This document shows, one piece after another, positions 16,882 through 25,848 of a DNA stretch of 64,000 nt (the first letter of the stretch is position 1; every line of letters begins with the position of its first letter). Below the pieces are notes generated by a model. The model saw only the letters and a list, made by a program, of their open reading frames with translations, did not search any database and was not told the DNA's origin. The stretch is from Chryseobacterium fluminis. Lineage in GTDB: Bacteria; Bacteroidota; Bacteroidia; Flavobacteriales; Weeksellaceae. The position numbers were made by a program, and so were the translations under genes. The DNA is taken from assembly GCF_026314945.1 (NCBI RefSeq), contig NZ_CP111121.1:2356001-2420000 (forward strand), read 5' to 3'.

Positions 16882-17466
16882 ATGAGCAACCTATCAACTA
16901 ATTCAATGGACTTTCTAAGTTTTGTTTCTTCACTTTCCCTTCTTGAAAGCGAAGCCAAAGTTGCTTTAGAAACAAAACTTTACCCCAAGAAATACCGGAA
17001 AGGGGAACTGATCCTGGAAACTGGTATGGTCTGTAAACGAATTTATTTTGTAGACAACGGTCTCGTGAAAACCTTCTTTTATACAGATACCCGCGAATTT
17101 ATCATGCGCTTTTTTCCTGAAGGCAGAATGTTTACCGTTCTCGACAGTTTTGTTCTTCAGCAGCCTTCATCATATTCTGTGCTGGCTATTGAAGATAGCA
17201 CGATAACCTGTCTTAATTATGATGATCTGGAAATGCTTTGTCAACGGCACCACTCCATCGAAACCTTTTACCGCAAACTTATTTCGCTGGCTGCGGTGAA
17301 TATGATGGACCGAATCAACGGTACACTGGAAGAGAAAGCCCAAACAGCGTATCATAAATTTCTGAAAGAATACGGACCGTTGCTACAACGGATCAGCCTG
17401 GCTGATCTGGCTTCCTATCTCGGGATTACCCAAGTATCGTTAAGCAGGATCAGGGCGATGAAGTAG
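16882..17466 (+). CDS. Crp/Fnr family transcriptional regulator
   Basis: The 194-residue product has an N-terminal cNMP-binding-like domain (KYRKGELILETGMVCKRIYFVDNGLVKTFF) and a C-terminal winged helix with ISLADLASYLGITQVSLSRIRAMK. It is of the Bacteroidetes subgroup that often sits beside the gene it controls. The HXXEE membrane protein gene follows after 64 bp on the same strand and is the likely target. No effector can be inferred. Confidence 0.88.
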   Translation: MSNLSTNSMDFLSFVSSLSLLESEAKVALETKLYPKKYRKGELILETGMVCKRIYFVDNGLVKTFFYTDTREFIMRFFPEGRMFTVLDSFVLQQPSSYSVLAIEDSTITCLNYDDLEMLCQRHHSIETFYRKLISLAAVNMMDRINGTLEEKAQTAYHKFLKEYGPLLQRISLADLASYLGITQVSLSRIRAMK

Positions 17467-17530
17467 TTTTTATCATTTGATAAATGCCGATTCATATAAC
17501 GGAGGTACCTTCGGATAAAATCCATTCGTT

Positions 17531-18187
17531 ATGAAAAATCCATTATCATTATCGCAGAAACTGAGCTTTCTCGCAGCCTGTTTTTTTACCGTCGTTGCTC
17601 CGGTTATAGGATATCTGACTATTGGGATTGCACCCGTCATTATTGTTGGAGGTTCGGCATTAATCGGCCTAATCTGCTGGTCGCTCACTTATTTAAAAAA
17701 ACCTGTGGAACCCAGAATCATCCTTCCACTTTTTATTCTTACGGTTGCAGGTCTTCAGATCCATATTGTTGAAGAATATCTGATGGGGTTTGCACCGGCC
17801 ATGAGCAGACTCTTTGATATTCCTTGGAGTGAGAAAAGCTTTCTGATGGTGTTTGCGCTTATCGGACCTATACTATATACCCTAACTTCCCTTGGACTTT
17901 ATTATAAAATCCCGATTGCCGGATTTGTAGCCTGGTTTATCTTTATCGGTCCGGGAGTCGCAGAATTCACTCATTTTATTTTCCCGTTGATTACTCCTGA
18001 CCTGCTTCCTCATGATCCTCATCCGCTGACTGCAGCTATAGCAGGAACCCGGATTCCAGACATGCCGAACTTCTATTTCAGGACTACAAGGCACTATTAT
18101 TTTCCCGGGATGTGGACCGCAGTCCTTCCCATGATTCCCGGATGCCTGGCTATTTACCGTTTACTGATTAAAAATAAACCAGTTTAA
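17531..18187 (+). CDS. HXXEE-domain integral membrane protein
   Basis: The 218-residue protein has six or so hydrophobic segments. The defining motif is LQIHIVEEYLMGF (H77-xx-EE), with later FTHFIFPL and YYFPGMWTAVLPMIPG, all characteristic of the HXXEE family of unknown function. Histidines and glutamates within the membrane suggest metal binding or an intramembrane enzyme, which is only inference. It probably forms an operon with the preceding Crp-type regulator. Confidence 0.82.
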   Translation: MKNPLSLSQKLSFLAACFFTVVAPVIGYLTIGIAPVIIVGGSALIGLICWSLTYLKKPVEPRIILPLFILTVAGLQIHIVEEYLMGFAPAMSRLFDIPWSEKSFLMVFALIGPILYTLTSLGLYYKIPIAGFVAWFIFIGPGVAEFTHFIFPLITPDLLPHDPHPLTAAIAGTRIPDMPNFYFRTTRHYYFPGMWTAVLPMIPGCLAIYRLLIKNKPV

Positions 18188-18351
18188 ATTTATTACATTA
18201 TATCCCGGATTTGTATTAATGTTTAAAAGAAATAACTATTTAATGCTTAATTATAATTTTTCTTCCTTCTTCCAGTCTTTTTTTCCAAATAAGCACGTTG
18301 TGAAAACGTACAGCCGAAATATGATTATGATGTTAGGTTATTAACTTAAAG

Positions 18352-18366
18352 ATCGTTTTTTGAGAT
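18352..18366 (+). repeat. array motif 1 (left end of main series)
   Basis: Reads ATCGTTTTTTGAGAT; 18 bp beyond the stop codon of the DUF4262 gene. Confidence 0.7.
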
Positions 18367-18384
18367 CAATAGAGGGTATTCACC

Positions 18385-19143
18385 TCATTGCTTTTCCTCT
18401 ATATCTTCCTCATATTCCCAGTTATCATCCTTACTTTTTCTCCATGCACTCCATCCGTATTGCAAATGGTAAAGTTCATTGATCGTTGGGTCAAGCTCTG
18501 TGATCTCTTCAAGGCAAACAAGTTTTGCATCATCAATATTAGGCTGGTCGCTAGTATGAAATTGCCAGTCACCATCATCGTTATGATACACGTACAAAAT
18601 AGGATCACCTTCCAGTGCCTGACTGGTAGTATAAACTCCTAAGTTGCGCTCTTCGTAAAATTTAAAGTCCGTATTTCTATCCAGCAATGGTTGTTTAAAT
18701 TTCCAGGCAGGATTAAAGTTTTCATCCCACGGAAAATGGTGCTGTTTGTCCGGCCATACAACCTGTAAAAGAGGAAAATTAAAATTACCATCATTAAACC
18801 AACCTGCATATCCAATGTAATCCGGATAATATTCTTTATCCGCTTCAAGAAGCTGTATATTATAATCCTGTAAAAATCCCGGATATGGCTTATCACTACT
18901 GAGTGTTTGTCCACTTTTTATCAGGTCGCAAGCATGATTAAGAATAGATGCCAACACATCCGTTTTCAACCCAAAACATATAAGTTCAGGGTGTCCGAAT
19001 TTTTTATACAGGCCAATGGTATAAACAAATGCAGGAAGATAGTTATCTGCTTCAATTAAAGCCAAGTGACAACCATATTTTTCAACGTCATGAATGATCG
19101 CTTGTTTAGCTTCTCTATCATGTTGTGCATGTTCTTCTGTCAT
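18385..19143 (-). CDS. DUF4262 domain protein
   Basis: The 252-residue product contains the DUF4262 core near its N-terminus (HDVEKYGCHLALIEADNYLPAF and VYTIGLYKKFGHPELICFGL). A longer C-terminal part with tryptophan-rich stretches (YAGWFNDGNFNFPLLQVVWPD) follows. It ends in an acidic tail. The family is often found among accessory genes and has no known activity. It fills the first unit of the main motif series, bounded by motifs at 18352 and 19195. Confidence 0.85.
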   Translation of the reverse strand: MTEEHAQHDREAKQAIIHDVEKYGCHLALIEADNYLPAFVYTIGLYKKFGHPELICFGLKTDVLASILNHACDLIKSGQTLSSDKPYPGFLQDYNIQLLEADKEYYPDYIGYAGWFNDGNFNFPLLQVVWPDKQHHFPWDENFNPAWKFKQPLLDRNTDFKFYEERNLGVYTTSQALEGDPILYVYHNDDGDWQFHTSDQPNIDDAKLVCLEEITELDPTINELYHLQYGWSAWRKSKDDNWEYEEDIEEKQ

Positions 19144-19194
19144 TATTCTAAATTCAAATATTTATTTTTAACTAACCTACCTCTTCATAAGTAG

Positions 19195-19209
19195 AACGTT
19201 TTTTGAGAT
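19195..19209 (+). repeat. array motif 2
   Basis: Reads AACGTTTTTTGAGAT; 51 bp before the DUF4262 start codon and 93 bp after the stop of the small peptide gene. A weaker echo, AGTATTTTGAGATTA, follows at 19262-19276. Confidence 0.65.
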
Positions 19210-19302
19210 TATGTAAATGCATGTGTTTTTTATAACTTTAAAATTAAATTTCAGTTTTTATAGTATTTTGAGATTATAAATCATCGAATATGATCAATCT
19301 TA

Positions 19303-19446
19303 CTAAAACCCAAAGTTCCATCCCCAGTTAATCGATCTATTCATTCCCCAGCTTCCTGCTACTCCTTCTTCATATGTACATAAAAAAGTCAGAGATAATA
19401 TAATTATTACTACTATTGCTAAAATATAGAACTTCTTTTTTTTCAT
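19303..19446 (-). CDS. 47-residue membrane-anchored or exported peptide
   Basis: A short frame starts MKKKKFYILAIVVIIILSLT, a positively charged end and hydrophobic helix, then has CTYEEGVAG and the aromatic tail SWGMNRSINWGWNFGF. It starts 28 bp past the stop of the HxlR gene (19475) on the same strand, so it may be the last gene of that operon. The Trp/Gly/Phe-rich tail is reminiscent of small secreted or precursor peptides. No family is recognised. Its size makes the call uncertain, though composition and start context are gene-like. Confidence 0.5.
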   Translation of the reverse strand: MKKKKFYILAIVVIIILSLTFLCTYEEGVAGSWGMNRSINWGWNFGF

Positions 19447-19474
19447 AGTTTGTATCTATTTATGAAACAAACTT

Positions 19475-19819
19475 CTAGTTTGAAATAACTTTTTTATGAT
19501 TGATTCCCCATTCTTTCAAAGCGTAAATAATGGGTGTCAATGTATCTGCGTACGGCTGAGATTTATAAATGATCTTTACAGGATAGTCGTCAATGATGAT
19601 CCTTTTGATCAATTTATGCTGTTCCAGATCTTTCAGTTCTTTGGCTAAAACTTTTGGGGTAATCCCTTCAATACTGTCCTGAATGTCGGTAAATCGTTCA
19701 TTTCCCACACCGACTGAAATAATGATCGCCAATTTCCATTTGCCATTAATGACTTCCAAAGCGTCCTTAACGGGCTTTACGGTATTCAAACATTCATTGT
19801 ATGCTTTCCTTTTTGCCAT
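19475..19819 (-). CDS. HxlR-family transcriptional regulator (second module)
   Basis: The product has 114 residues with the HxlR core LEVINGKWKLAIIISVGVGNERFTDIQDSIEGITPKVLAKELKDLEQHKLIKR, closely similar to the regulator at 14174. The conserved cysteine lies at YNECLNTVKP. It is 17 bp downstream of a luciferase-like monooxygenase gene on the same strand, likely co-transcribed. The palindrome at 20984-21006, between this operon and the divergent nitronate monooxygenase gene, is its probable operator. Confidence 0.9.
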   Translation of the reverse strand: MAKRKAYNECLNTVKPVKDALEVINGKWKLAIIISVGVGNERFTDIQDSIEGITPKVLAKELKDLEQHKLIKRIIIDDYPVKIIYKSQPYADTLTPIIYALKEWGINHKKVISN

Positions 19820-19836
19820 TTTTTAATTAAGTTTAA

Positions 19837-20859
19837 TTAAACTACGGAAGCTTTTTCAGCATTAACTTCATCCATTATTTCAGCGAAAAGCTGTGCCGAT
19901 TTTATCCTGTCTTCCAATGCAAAGATATTAGAAACCATAATAATCTCATCAACCTGTGTTTTGTCAATAAAATCTTCTACCTGTTTTTTAACCGTTTGCT
20001 TACTTCCTACAAAAGAATATTTCAACATCTGATACAAGCTCGGATGCTTTAAAACTTCGATTAAATCTTCAGTCATTTCAGTGGGTGCCTGTAATGGTTT
20101 GGAATTTCCGGTTAATACTCCGAAAAACATTCTGATCAATGATGTGAATGCTCTTTCTGCCTCTTCATCCGTATCGGCAACGATGATATTAGCGCCGGCA
20201 ATCGTGTAGGGTTCATTCAAAATATCTGAACCTTGAAACTCTTTTCGATAAATTTCCAAAGCAGAATGCAAATGAGTAGATGCAAAATGACTTGCAAAGG
20301 CATAAGGTAATCCTTTCGCTGCTGCCAGATGCGCACTGTCAGTACTTGAGCCTAAAATATAGATCGGAACGTCAACACCTTCTGCAATAGGAACCCTAAC
20401 TTTTGAAGTTTTATTTTCCAGTGAAAAATACTCCTCAATCTTTTCCACTTCAGCAGGAAAAGAATGTGCAGCTTTCATAAAATCCGAACGGATGGCTTGT
20501 GCGGTAGGCATATCAGTTCCGGGAGCACGTCCCAAGCCCAGATCAATTCTGTTTGGATAGAGTTGCGCTAATGTCCCAAATTGTTCTGCAATCACCAGCG
20601 GAGAGTGGTTGGGTAGCATAATTCCGCCTGAACCGACTCTGATCTTTTCAGTGTTTTCAGCAACATATCCTATCAATATTGAGGTTGCACTGCTACCAAC
20701 CGATTCAGAATTGTGGTGTTCCGCAAACCAATATCTAGTATAATTATTTTCTTCTGCCACTTTAGCTAAAGCAAGGGAATTGCTAAGAGTTTGCTTAAAA
20801 CTGCTCCCTTCCGAAACGATAGCGAGCTCTAAAATTGAATATGATGTTTTCTTGCTCAT
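19837..20859 (-). CDS. LLM-class flavin-dependent oxidoreductase (luciferase-like)
   Basis: This 340-residue TIM-barrel protein shows the YhbW-type LLM pattern: NNYTRYWFAEHHNSESVGSS near residue 39, then VGSGGIMLPNHSPLVIAEQFGTLAQLYPNRIDLGLGRAPG. These proteins use reduced flavin for monooxygenation or reduction of small substrates. It is transcribed away from the nitronate monooxygenase-like gene at 21070, sharing the control region with the HxlR palindrome. Substrate is unknown. Together with its neighbours it forms a flavoenzyme island. Confidence 0.9.
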   Translation of the reverse strand: MSKKTSYSILELAIVSEGSSFKQTLSNSLALAKVAEENNYTRYWFAEHHNSESVGSSATSILIGYVAENTEKIRVGSGGIMLPNHSPLVIAEQFGTLAQLYPNRIDLGLGRAPGTDMPTAQAIRSDFMKAAHSFPAEVEKIEEYFSLENKTSKVRVPIAEGVDVPIYILGSSTDSAHLAAAKGLPYAFASHFASTHLHSALEIYRKEFQGSDILNEPYTIAGANIIVADTDEEAERAFTSLIRMFFGVLTGNSKPLQAPTEMTEDLIEVLKHPSLYQMLKYSFVGSKQTVKKQVEDFIDKTQVDEIIMVSNIFALEDRIKSAQLFAEIMDEVNAEKASVV

Positions 20860-20983
20860 GATGATTCTATTTGGTTATGTTTATTCAACCAAATGTTAGG
20901 CAAAGGTACAAAATTACTTTATTAAAGAAAGTGATTATTATTATGATAGTCAAATTAAATACTTTATCCAATTTGAAAAATTA

Positions 20984-21006
20984 ACTTTCCTAAAGGAAAG
21001 TACTAT
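20984..21006. promoter_or_regulatory. palindromic putative HxlR operator, copy 2
   Basis: Reads ACTTTCCTAAAGGAAAGT followed by ACTAT, a perfect inverted repeat of nine bases. A further half, AGGAAAGTAAT, lies at 21011-21021. It lies 63 bp before the nitronate monooxygenase start and 124 bp before the divergent LLM start. Confidence 0.7.
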
Positions 21007-21069
21007 AAAAAGGAAAGTAATATTGTCGTAGCTTTGCAACGTCAAACAATACAATGTTGACGATACATT

Positions 21070-22050
21070 ATGGAAGCGAATAAGAAAAATAGAATCACAG
21101 AGATTTTAGGAATTAAATATCCAATCGTTCAGGGCGCAATGTCGTGGGTTACTAACGCAGAATTAGTTGCTGCCGTAAGTAACGCTGGAGGTCTTGGGAT
21201 GCTTGGTCCTCATGCAGGTCAAAAAACAAGTCCAACCTCATTTCAGGAAATAACAGACCGGCTTAGAAAAGAGATACGAAAAGTAAAGTCTTTGACTGAT
21301 AAGCCATTTGCAGTTCCTGTGGTAATTTCTAACGATTTAACAGATATTGATACAATAGCTAATCTTTTAATCGAAGAAGATGTAAAAGTAATTTTGGTAA
21401 ACGGTATCGAAAACTTTGATTTCGAACCATTGGTTAAAAAATTTAAAGACCACAATATTAAAACGATTTATCGTGCCTTAAATCCAAGTGTAGAAAATGC
21501 TTTATATGCTGAAAGAATAGGTGTGGATATTCTAGTGGCCACCGGATTTGATGAAGGCGGAACAGTTCCTGATAAAATCATAGGGACGTTTTCAATTGTC
21601 CCGATGATTTCAGACGCTGTGCATATCCCGGTAATGGCAGCTGGCGGAATTGCAGATATCAGGGCTGTTCGTGCTGCAATGGCTCTGGGAGCTGAAGGAA
21701 TTTTTGCAGGTACAGTTTTTATAGCTACAGAAGAAAATCCTGCTGCAGAAAATGTTAAACAGCTCATCGTTGACCATACAGCGAGCGACTTATTGATCTT
21801 CAGAACAAATCCTGCTTACTATCGTTCTATTCCAACACCTTACAGCCACGAACTTTTGGCCATGGATGAACGAGGCGATACCCGTGATCAGATTGCCAGT
21901 AAAATGTACGGAGAACAGGGATTGAAAGCAGGAATGCTGGACGGTGATATCAACAAAGGATATATTACGGTAGGAAACGGGATTTCTTATATTAAAAATA
22001 TTCGGCCGGTAAAAGAGTTGATAGAAGATCTGATGTATGATTTTAATTAA
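21070..22050 (+). CDS. nitronate monooxygenase-like flavin oxidoreductase (second module)
   Basis: The 326-residue product matches the NPD family: RITEILGIKYPIVQGAMSWV at the N-terminus, VATGFDEGGTVPDKIIGTFS and MAAGGIADIRAVRAAMALGAEGIFAGTVF for the FMN phosphate. It is a paralogue of 14659-15636. It starts beside the HxlR palindrome and is followed after 64 bp by a second LLM-type gene on the same strand, so the two may share a transcript. Confidence 0.9.
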   Translation: MEANKKNRITEILGIKYPIVQGAMSWVTNAELVAAVSNAGGLGMLGPHAGQKTSPTSFQEITDRLRKEIRKVKSLTDKPFAVPVVISNDLTDIDTIANLLIEEDVKVILVNGIENFDFEPLVKKFKDHNIKTIYRALNPSVENALYAERIGVDILVATGFDEGGTVPDKIIGTFSIVPMISDAVHIPVMAAGGIADIRAVRAAMALGAEGIFAGTVFIATEENPAAENVKQLIVDHTASDLLIFRTNPAYYRSIPTPYSHELLAMDERGDTRDQIASKMYGEQGLKAGMLDGDINKGYITVGNGISYIKNIRPVKELIEDLMYDFN

Positions 22051-22114
22051 CAGGGCTTAAAAATCAATATTTTAAAATAAGATACTAATTATTATTTATG
22101 TTAAAAACTTCGGA

Positions 22115-23250
22115 ATGAATAAAACTGGCAAAAAATTAAAATTAGGCGCCATACTGGATGGTCTAGGATGGAATCATGTAGCCTGGCAACATCCGGAAAT
22201 GCCTTCAGATGCAAGTGAGAACCTTGATTTTTACATTAAACAGGCAAAGCTGGCAGAATCTGCAAAATTTGATACGCTGTTTTTAGTGGATGTAAGTCAC
22301 GTCGGTCCTGGGAATATCCCTCATTATCTCAGTATGTTTGAAGGAATAAGTATAATGTCTGCACTCAGTGTGATGACAAAAAATATTGGACTTTCGGCTA
22401 CAGTTGCTTCTTCCTATGGAGATCCTTACGGCACTCTGCAAGACAAATCCTGTCATTGGACAAAATAAGCAAAGGCAGGGCTTCTTTAAACGCAATTACT
22501 TCCAATCCTGGCGGAATGGTCAATTTCAGCCGTGGACATTTGACAAAGAGAGACCAATATCCGATGAATAAAGAATTCATTGAAATCGTTTTAGGGCTTT
22601 GGGATACTTATGAAGATGATGCATTTATCCGTGATAAGAAAAGGAGAATCTTTTTAAATCATCACAAAATGCATAACATCAACTATCGTGGTGATTACTT
22701 TTCCGTAGAAGGTCCTTTAAATATCAGCCGTTCAGTTCAGGGCAGACCGGTGCTTTACACCGCAGGAACTTCCGAAAACTTTATGGAAATTGCAACGAGC
22801 TACACCGACGGTGTGTTTACTCACGGTTATGATTGGGAAGATACAGCGGCGTTGTCCGACAAAATAAGACAGAAGCTTATTGCCAAACAAAGACGTCCTG
22901 AAGATTTCATTATATCCATTTCACAAAATCCAATTGTTGGCGAAACAGAAAAAGACGCAATTGAAAAATATATGGAATTGATGCAGCTCATTCCAAGAAA
23001 CAGTCTTCCCAGACCACAATTTTTCGGGCCCGCTGAAAAGGTTGCAGACCAAATTCAGAAATGGTACGAAGTCGGTGCAATGGACATGCTTTTAATACGG
23101 CAAGACCATCCACACGGTTTACGTGATTTCATTGACCTGGTTGTTCCAATTTTACAGGATCGGGGTATTTTCAGAACAGAATATGAGGCAGAAACCCTAA
23201 GAGGCAATCTTGAAATTCCGAATCCTCCATTTGGAAAAGTTAGTTTATAG
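22115..23250 (+). pseudogene. NtaA/SnaA/DszA-type LLM monooxygenase, frameshifted
   Basis: Two overlapping frames make up one gene. The first (22115-22468) gives the N-terminal 110 residues up to SSYGDPYGTL. The second (from about 22437 to 23250) continues ARQILSLDKISKGRASLNAI and ends normally with IPNPPFGKVSL. Homologues of the nitrilotriacetate/dibenzothiophene-sulfone monooxygenase family run straight through, so one base is missing near 22434-22437 (ACTCTGCA). It may be a real mutation or a sequencing error. Otherwise the 378-codon gene is complete. These enzymes need a separate flavin reductase. Confidence 0.85.
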
Positions 23251-23338
23251 TTCAGGTTATCATAAACATCAACTTGGATAAAAGTGATATTGATCGGTTA
23301 GATATTGACTGAAATTACTGGAAAAAAATATTTTATCT

Positions 23339-23353
23339 ATAGTTTTTTGAGAT
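23339..23353 (+). repeat. array motif 3
   Basis: Reads ATAGTTTTTTGAGAT; 88 bp past the end of the LLM gene, 137 bp from the HAD gene stop. Confidence 0.55.
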
Positions 23354-23490
23354 TTTTATAAGTTGATAGTTATACATTATGTAATACGGCATTTGCATGA
23401 AGATCTATATCGTGATAATTAACTCAATTGCTATTATAAGTATTGGAAAATTTCAAGTCCTCCCCCTGTTCCTGCCTATTAATATGAGTT

Positions 23491-24168
23491 CTATTTCAGA
23501 TTATAGTATCCTCTATGATTTAAGTCGTGAATATGATCTTCGGTAAGATCGAGAAGACTTCCGATTTTAAGGTGCGCAGCATCAAATTCAACATCATCAT
23601 ATTGTTTTCTGGCAGGAACAGCAACCACCGTCATTCCGGCAGCTATAGCAGCAGACATCCCTGATTTTGAATCTTCAAATACGATACATCGCGCAGCATC
23701 AATCGACAAGTCTGAAGCCATTTGAACATATATATCAGGTGCAGGTTTTCCTTTAGCGACAGACTCAGCCGAAAGCACAGCATCAAAGTAAGATTCAATA
23801 TTCAACTTTTTTAATACTTTGGGAATAAGAATAGCGGGAGCGTTAGTAGCAAGGCCGATTTTATAACCTGCTTTCTTGAAATAAACCAGGGTCTCCATGA
23901 CTCCGGGCATTATTTTTCCGTGGAGACCTATATGCTCTCCAACCCTTTTTATAACCTTCATCTCAATATCGGGTATACTGATATCCTCCCATGGCTTAAG
24001 ACGGAACCAATATTCTGTTACTTCCTTTGTAGTCATCCGACTTGTCACGGATGAGTGAACCTCAGTCACCTCGATTCCTAAAGATCCAAAAACTTCTTTT
24101 TCGGCAGATTGCCAAAAAGGTTCGGAATCGATCAGCAGACCATCCATATCAAAAATTACAGCCTTCAT
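23491..24168 (-). CDS. HAD-superfamily sugar-phosphate phosphatase (HxpB/YniC-like)
   Basis: The 225-residue product starts MKAVIFDMDGLLIDSEPFW with nucleophile D8 and acid D10 (DMDG). It has GLATNAPAIL (motif II), K at GKPAPDIY (motif III), and VFEDSKSGMSAAIAAGM (motif IV), all in order for a HAD-IA phosphatase. The pattern is closest to 2-deoxyglucose-6-phosphatase/hexitol phosphatase. It stands alone on the minus strand in the unit between motifs 3 and 4. Confidence 0.9.
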   Translation of the reverse strand: MKAVIFDMDGLLIDSEPFWQSAEKEVFGSLGIEVTEVHSSVTSRMTTKEVTEYWFRLKPWEDISIPDIEMKVIKRVGEHIGLHGKIMPGVMETLVYFKKAGYKIGLATNAPAILIPKVLKKLNIESYFDAVLSAESVAKGKPAPDIYVQMASDLSIDAARCIVFEDSKSGMSAAIAAGMTVVAVPARKQYDDVEFDAAHLKIGSLLDLTEDHIHDLNHRGYYNLK

Positions 24169-24566
24169 AATGATTTAATTATTCCCGTAATGCTTTTTCA
24201 TCTATAAATTTATTTATAAGCGTGATCAATGGTATCACCTTACCCATAGTCTTTTTTAAAGTTTGTACAAATGTATATTAAATAGTTCCAACCATTTCAA
24301 TTAGCTTTATAATCATTTTTTGAATATCTACAGTCCAGCCAGCATTAATTATGAGAATTTTTTAACGAATTTTTCTTAAAGAAGCTTTCAGTATATATCA
24401 AATGGCAGATTTCGGTTTTCAGGAACCTTTCAAATCCAGCAACTGCCTAAGCATGAAATTCCCAACAAGATGCACTTACATTCATAACTAAGTCTTCGGT
24501 AGTTATATTCGAATTTTCTTCAATAGCTCTTCGCACGGCTAAATTATAATCTATTCATTCATGGAA
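24169..24566. other. 400-bp stretch with a decayed coding fragment
   Basis: On the minus strand, about 24451-24555, a frame without an ATG reads NLAVRRAIEENSNITTEDLV and ends in CWEFHA, looking like a gene piece. A weak motif copy, ATCATTTTTTGAATA, lies at 24312-24326. Nothing else is supported. Confidence 0.35.
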
Positions 24567-24977
24567 TTAATTCCCTAAATTTACGTTGGTTCCATTTTCT
24601 AGTAAAAACCTTACCTTCTTCGAATCTATAGAAATAAGTCTCCTTTTCTCTTCCCCGGGTCTTATAAGAGTAAAGCATTCCTCCTCCGGAAGTTCAATAA
24701 TCTCATGGATTGTATTGGCCGGAACAAAATGAGACGTTCCTTCGATCCTATGGTATAAAGAGGAAGTATAGCTTCCATCTTTGTGGATTTCATAAATGCG
24801 TTCAACATAACTGCCTTTTAAAATATGAGTTGTAAAACTGAATGGATGATCATGTATGTGTTCATTTGGATCTTTTTTGCTGAAATGATGAATCACCGCA
24901 TCAAAGGGCAGACCTTTCAAATGATGTTTCATAAATACAGCATTCATTTTTTCGCGTCTGATTTTTATAGTAATCAT
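24567..24977 (-). CDS. small cupin-like protein
   Basis: The 136-residue product has HIHDHPFSFTTHILKGSYVERI (about residues 40-61), resembling cupin motif 1 with metal-binding histidines, and IEGTSHFVPANTIHEIIEL, resembling motif 2. A start at residue 11 (24945-24947) would shorten it to 126 residues and is as plausible. The cupin fold includes dioxygenases, epimerases and regulators, so activity cannot be assigned. It is the only gene of its unit on the minus strand besides the HAD phosphatase. Confidence 0.6.
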   Translation of the reverse strand: MITIKIRREKMNAVFMKHHLKGLPFDAVIHHFSKKDPNEHIHDHPFSFTTHILKGSYVERIYEIHKDGSYTSSLYHRIEGTSHFVPANTIHEIIELPEEECFTLIRPGEEKRRLISIDSKKVRFLLENGTNVNLGN

Positions 24978-25189
24978 ATTTATTACAAGTTTTAATCTAA
25001 TTCTTTATAAACTCGGATGAAAATTGAATTTGGACATGTAGATTTCACCACTGCTCTTACATTGTATTATATAAAAGTAATAAAAATAAGAGTTAATCAT
25101 TGCCTCCCATTTTATTATAATACTCAATACGCACCATAATACTCCTTACCATCAACAGAAGTTTAATTTTAGTTTTCTTGCTTACTGCT

Positions 25190-25205
25190 ATCATTTTTTT
25201 GAGAC
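25190..25205 (+). repeat. array motif 4, variant with seven T
   Basis: Reads ATCATTTTTTTGAGAC; 212 bp before the cupin-like gene start and 137 bp from the stop of the DUF2628-like gene. Confidence 0.5.
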
Positions 25206-25342
25206 TGATTTTCATACTTCAAGCTGTCTGTTCGGACGGTAAATTGAATACAATAGGAAATTATCGCAAAATCCAATTGAAAAAATGCCGTTTAGCTTTG
25301 CGCTTCAGTCCACCTAACGAAAATTCTTATTATCAGATGTTT

Positions 25343-25819
25343 TTAACTAATGAATATTGCAAGAATAAATAAAACTAGTAAAATTATTACATAAATATAG
25401 CTTGTTCCACCTTTTTTAAAAATATACTCTTTTTGATTTTCGATTTCGGGAAATTTTTCTTCAGCATTTCTTAAAGTTCTTTTCGCTTTTTTGATATATA
25501 AATTATTTCCAATAATTCCTAAAGTTATTAAAAGAAGAATAGTAACCGAGAAATGTACAACTTTTGTTTTCTCAATTCCAATAAGTTTTGTCAAAACTAA
25601 ATTTTCAAAAATTGTTCCCAGATAAAAAACAAAGAAAATAATAAAAAATTCCAAATACATTTTTCTATACAGAAACCACAAAATACCAAATATTAAAGCT
25701 GAATAACTAAACCTGAACTTTTTTCCTTGTTCATAATATTTTAATTGCTCTATATAATAGGAATGACTTCTTTGAAAAAAAATTTCATGTAGTTGTATTT
25801 TGTCCATTAGTTTATTCAT
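25343..25819 (-). CDS. DUF2628-like membrane protein
   Basis: The 158-residue protein has a cytoplasmic N-terminus containing YYIEQLKYYEQGKKFRFSYS, then three or four hydrophobic helices, the first with LIFGILWFLYRKMYLEFF, the hallmark of DUF2628. A lysine-rich linker precedes the last helix, which ends in the stop codon. Function unknown. The gene fills one motif-bounded unit by itself, and its start codon is only 6 bp from motif 5. Confidence 0.75.
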   Translation of the reverse strand: MNKLMDKIQLHEIFFQRSHSYYIEQLKYYEQGKKFRFSYSALIFGILWFLYRKMYLEFFIIFFVFYLGTIFENLVLTKLIGIEKTKVVHFSVTILLLITLGIIGNNLYIKKAKRTLRNAEEKFPEIENQKEYIFKKGGTSYIYVIILLVLFILAIFIS

Positions 25820-25825
25820 TATTTT

Positions 25826-25840
25826 ATCGTTTTTTGAGAG
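25826..25840 (+). repeat. array motif 5
   Basis: Reads ATCGTTTTTTGAGAG; squeezed between the start codon of the DUF2628-like gene (6 bp) and the mazF stop codon (8 bp). Confidence 0.75.
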
Positions 25841-25848
25841 TATTCTTT

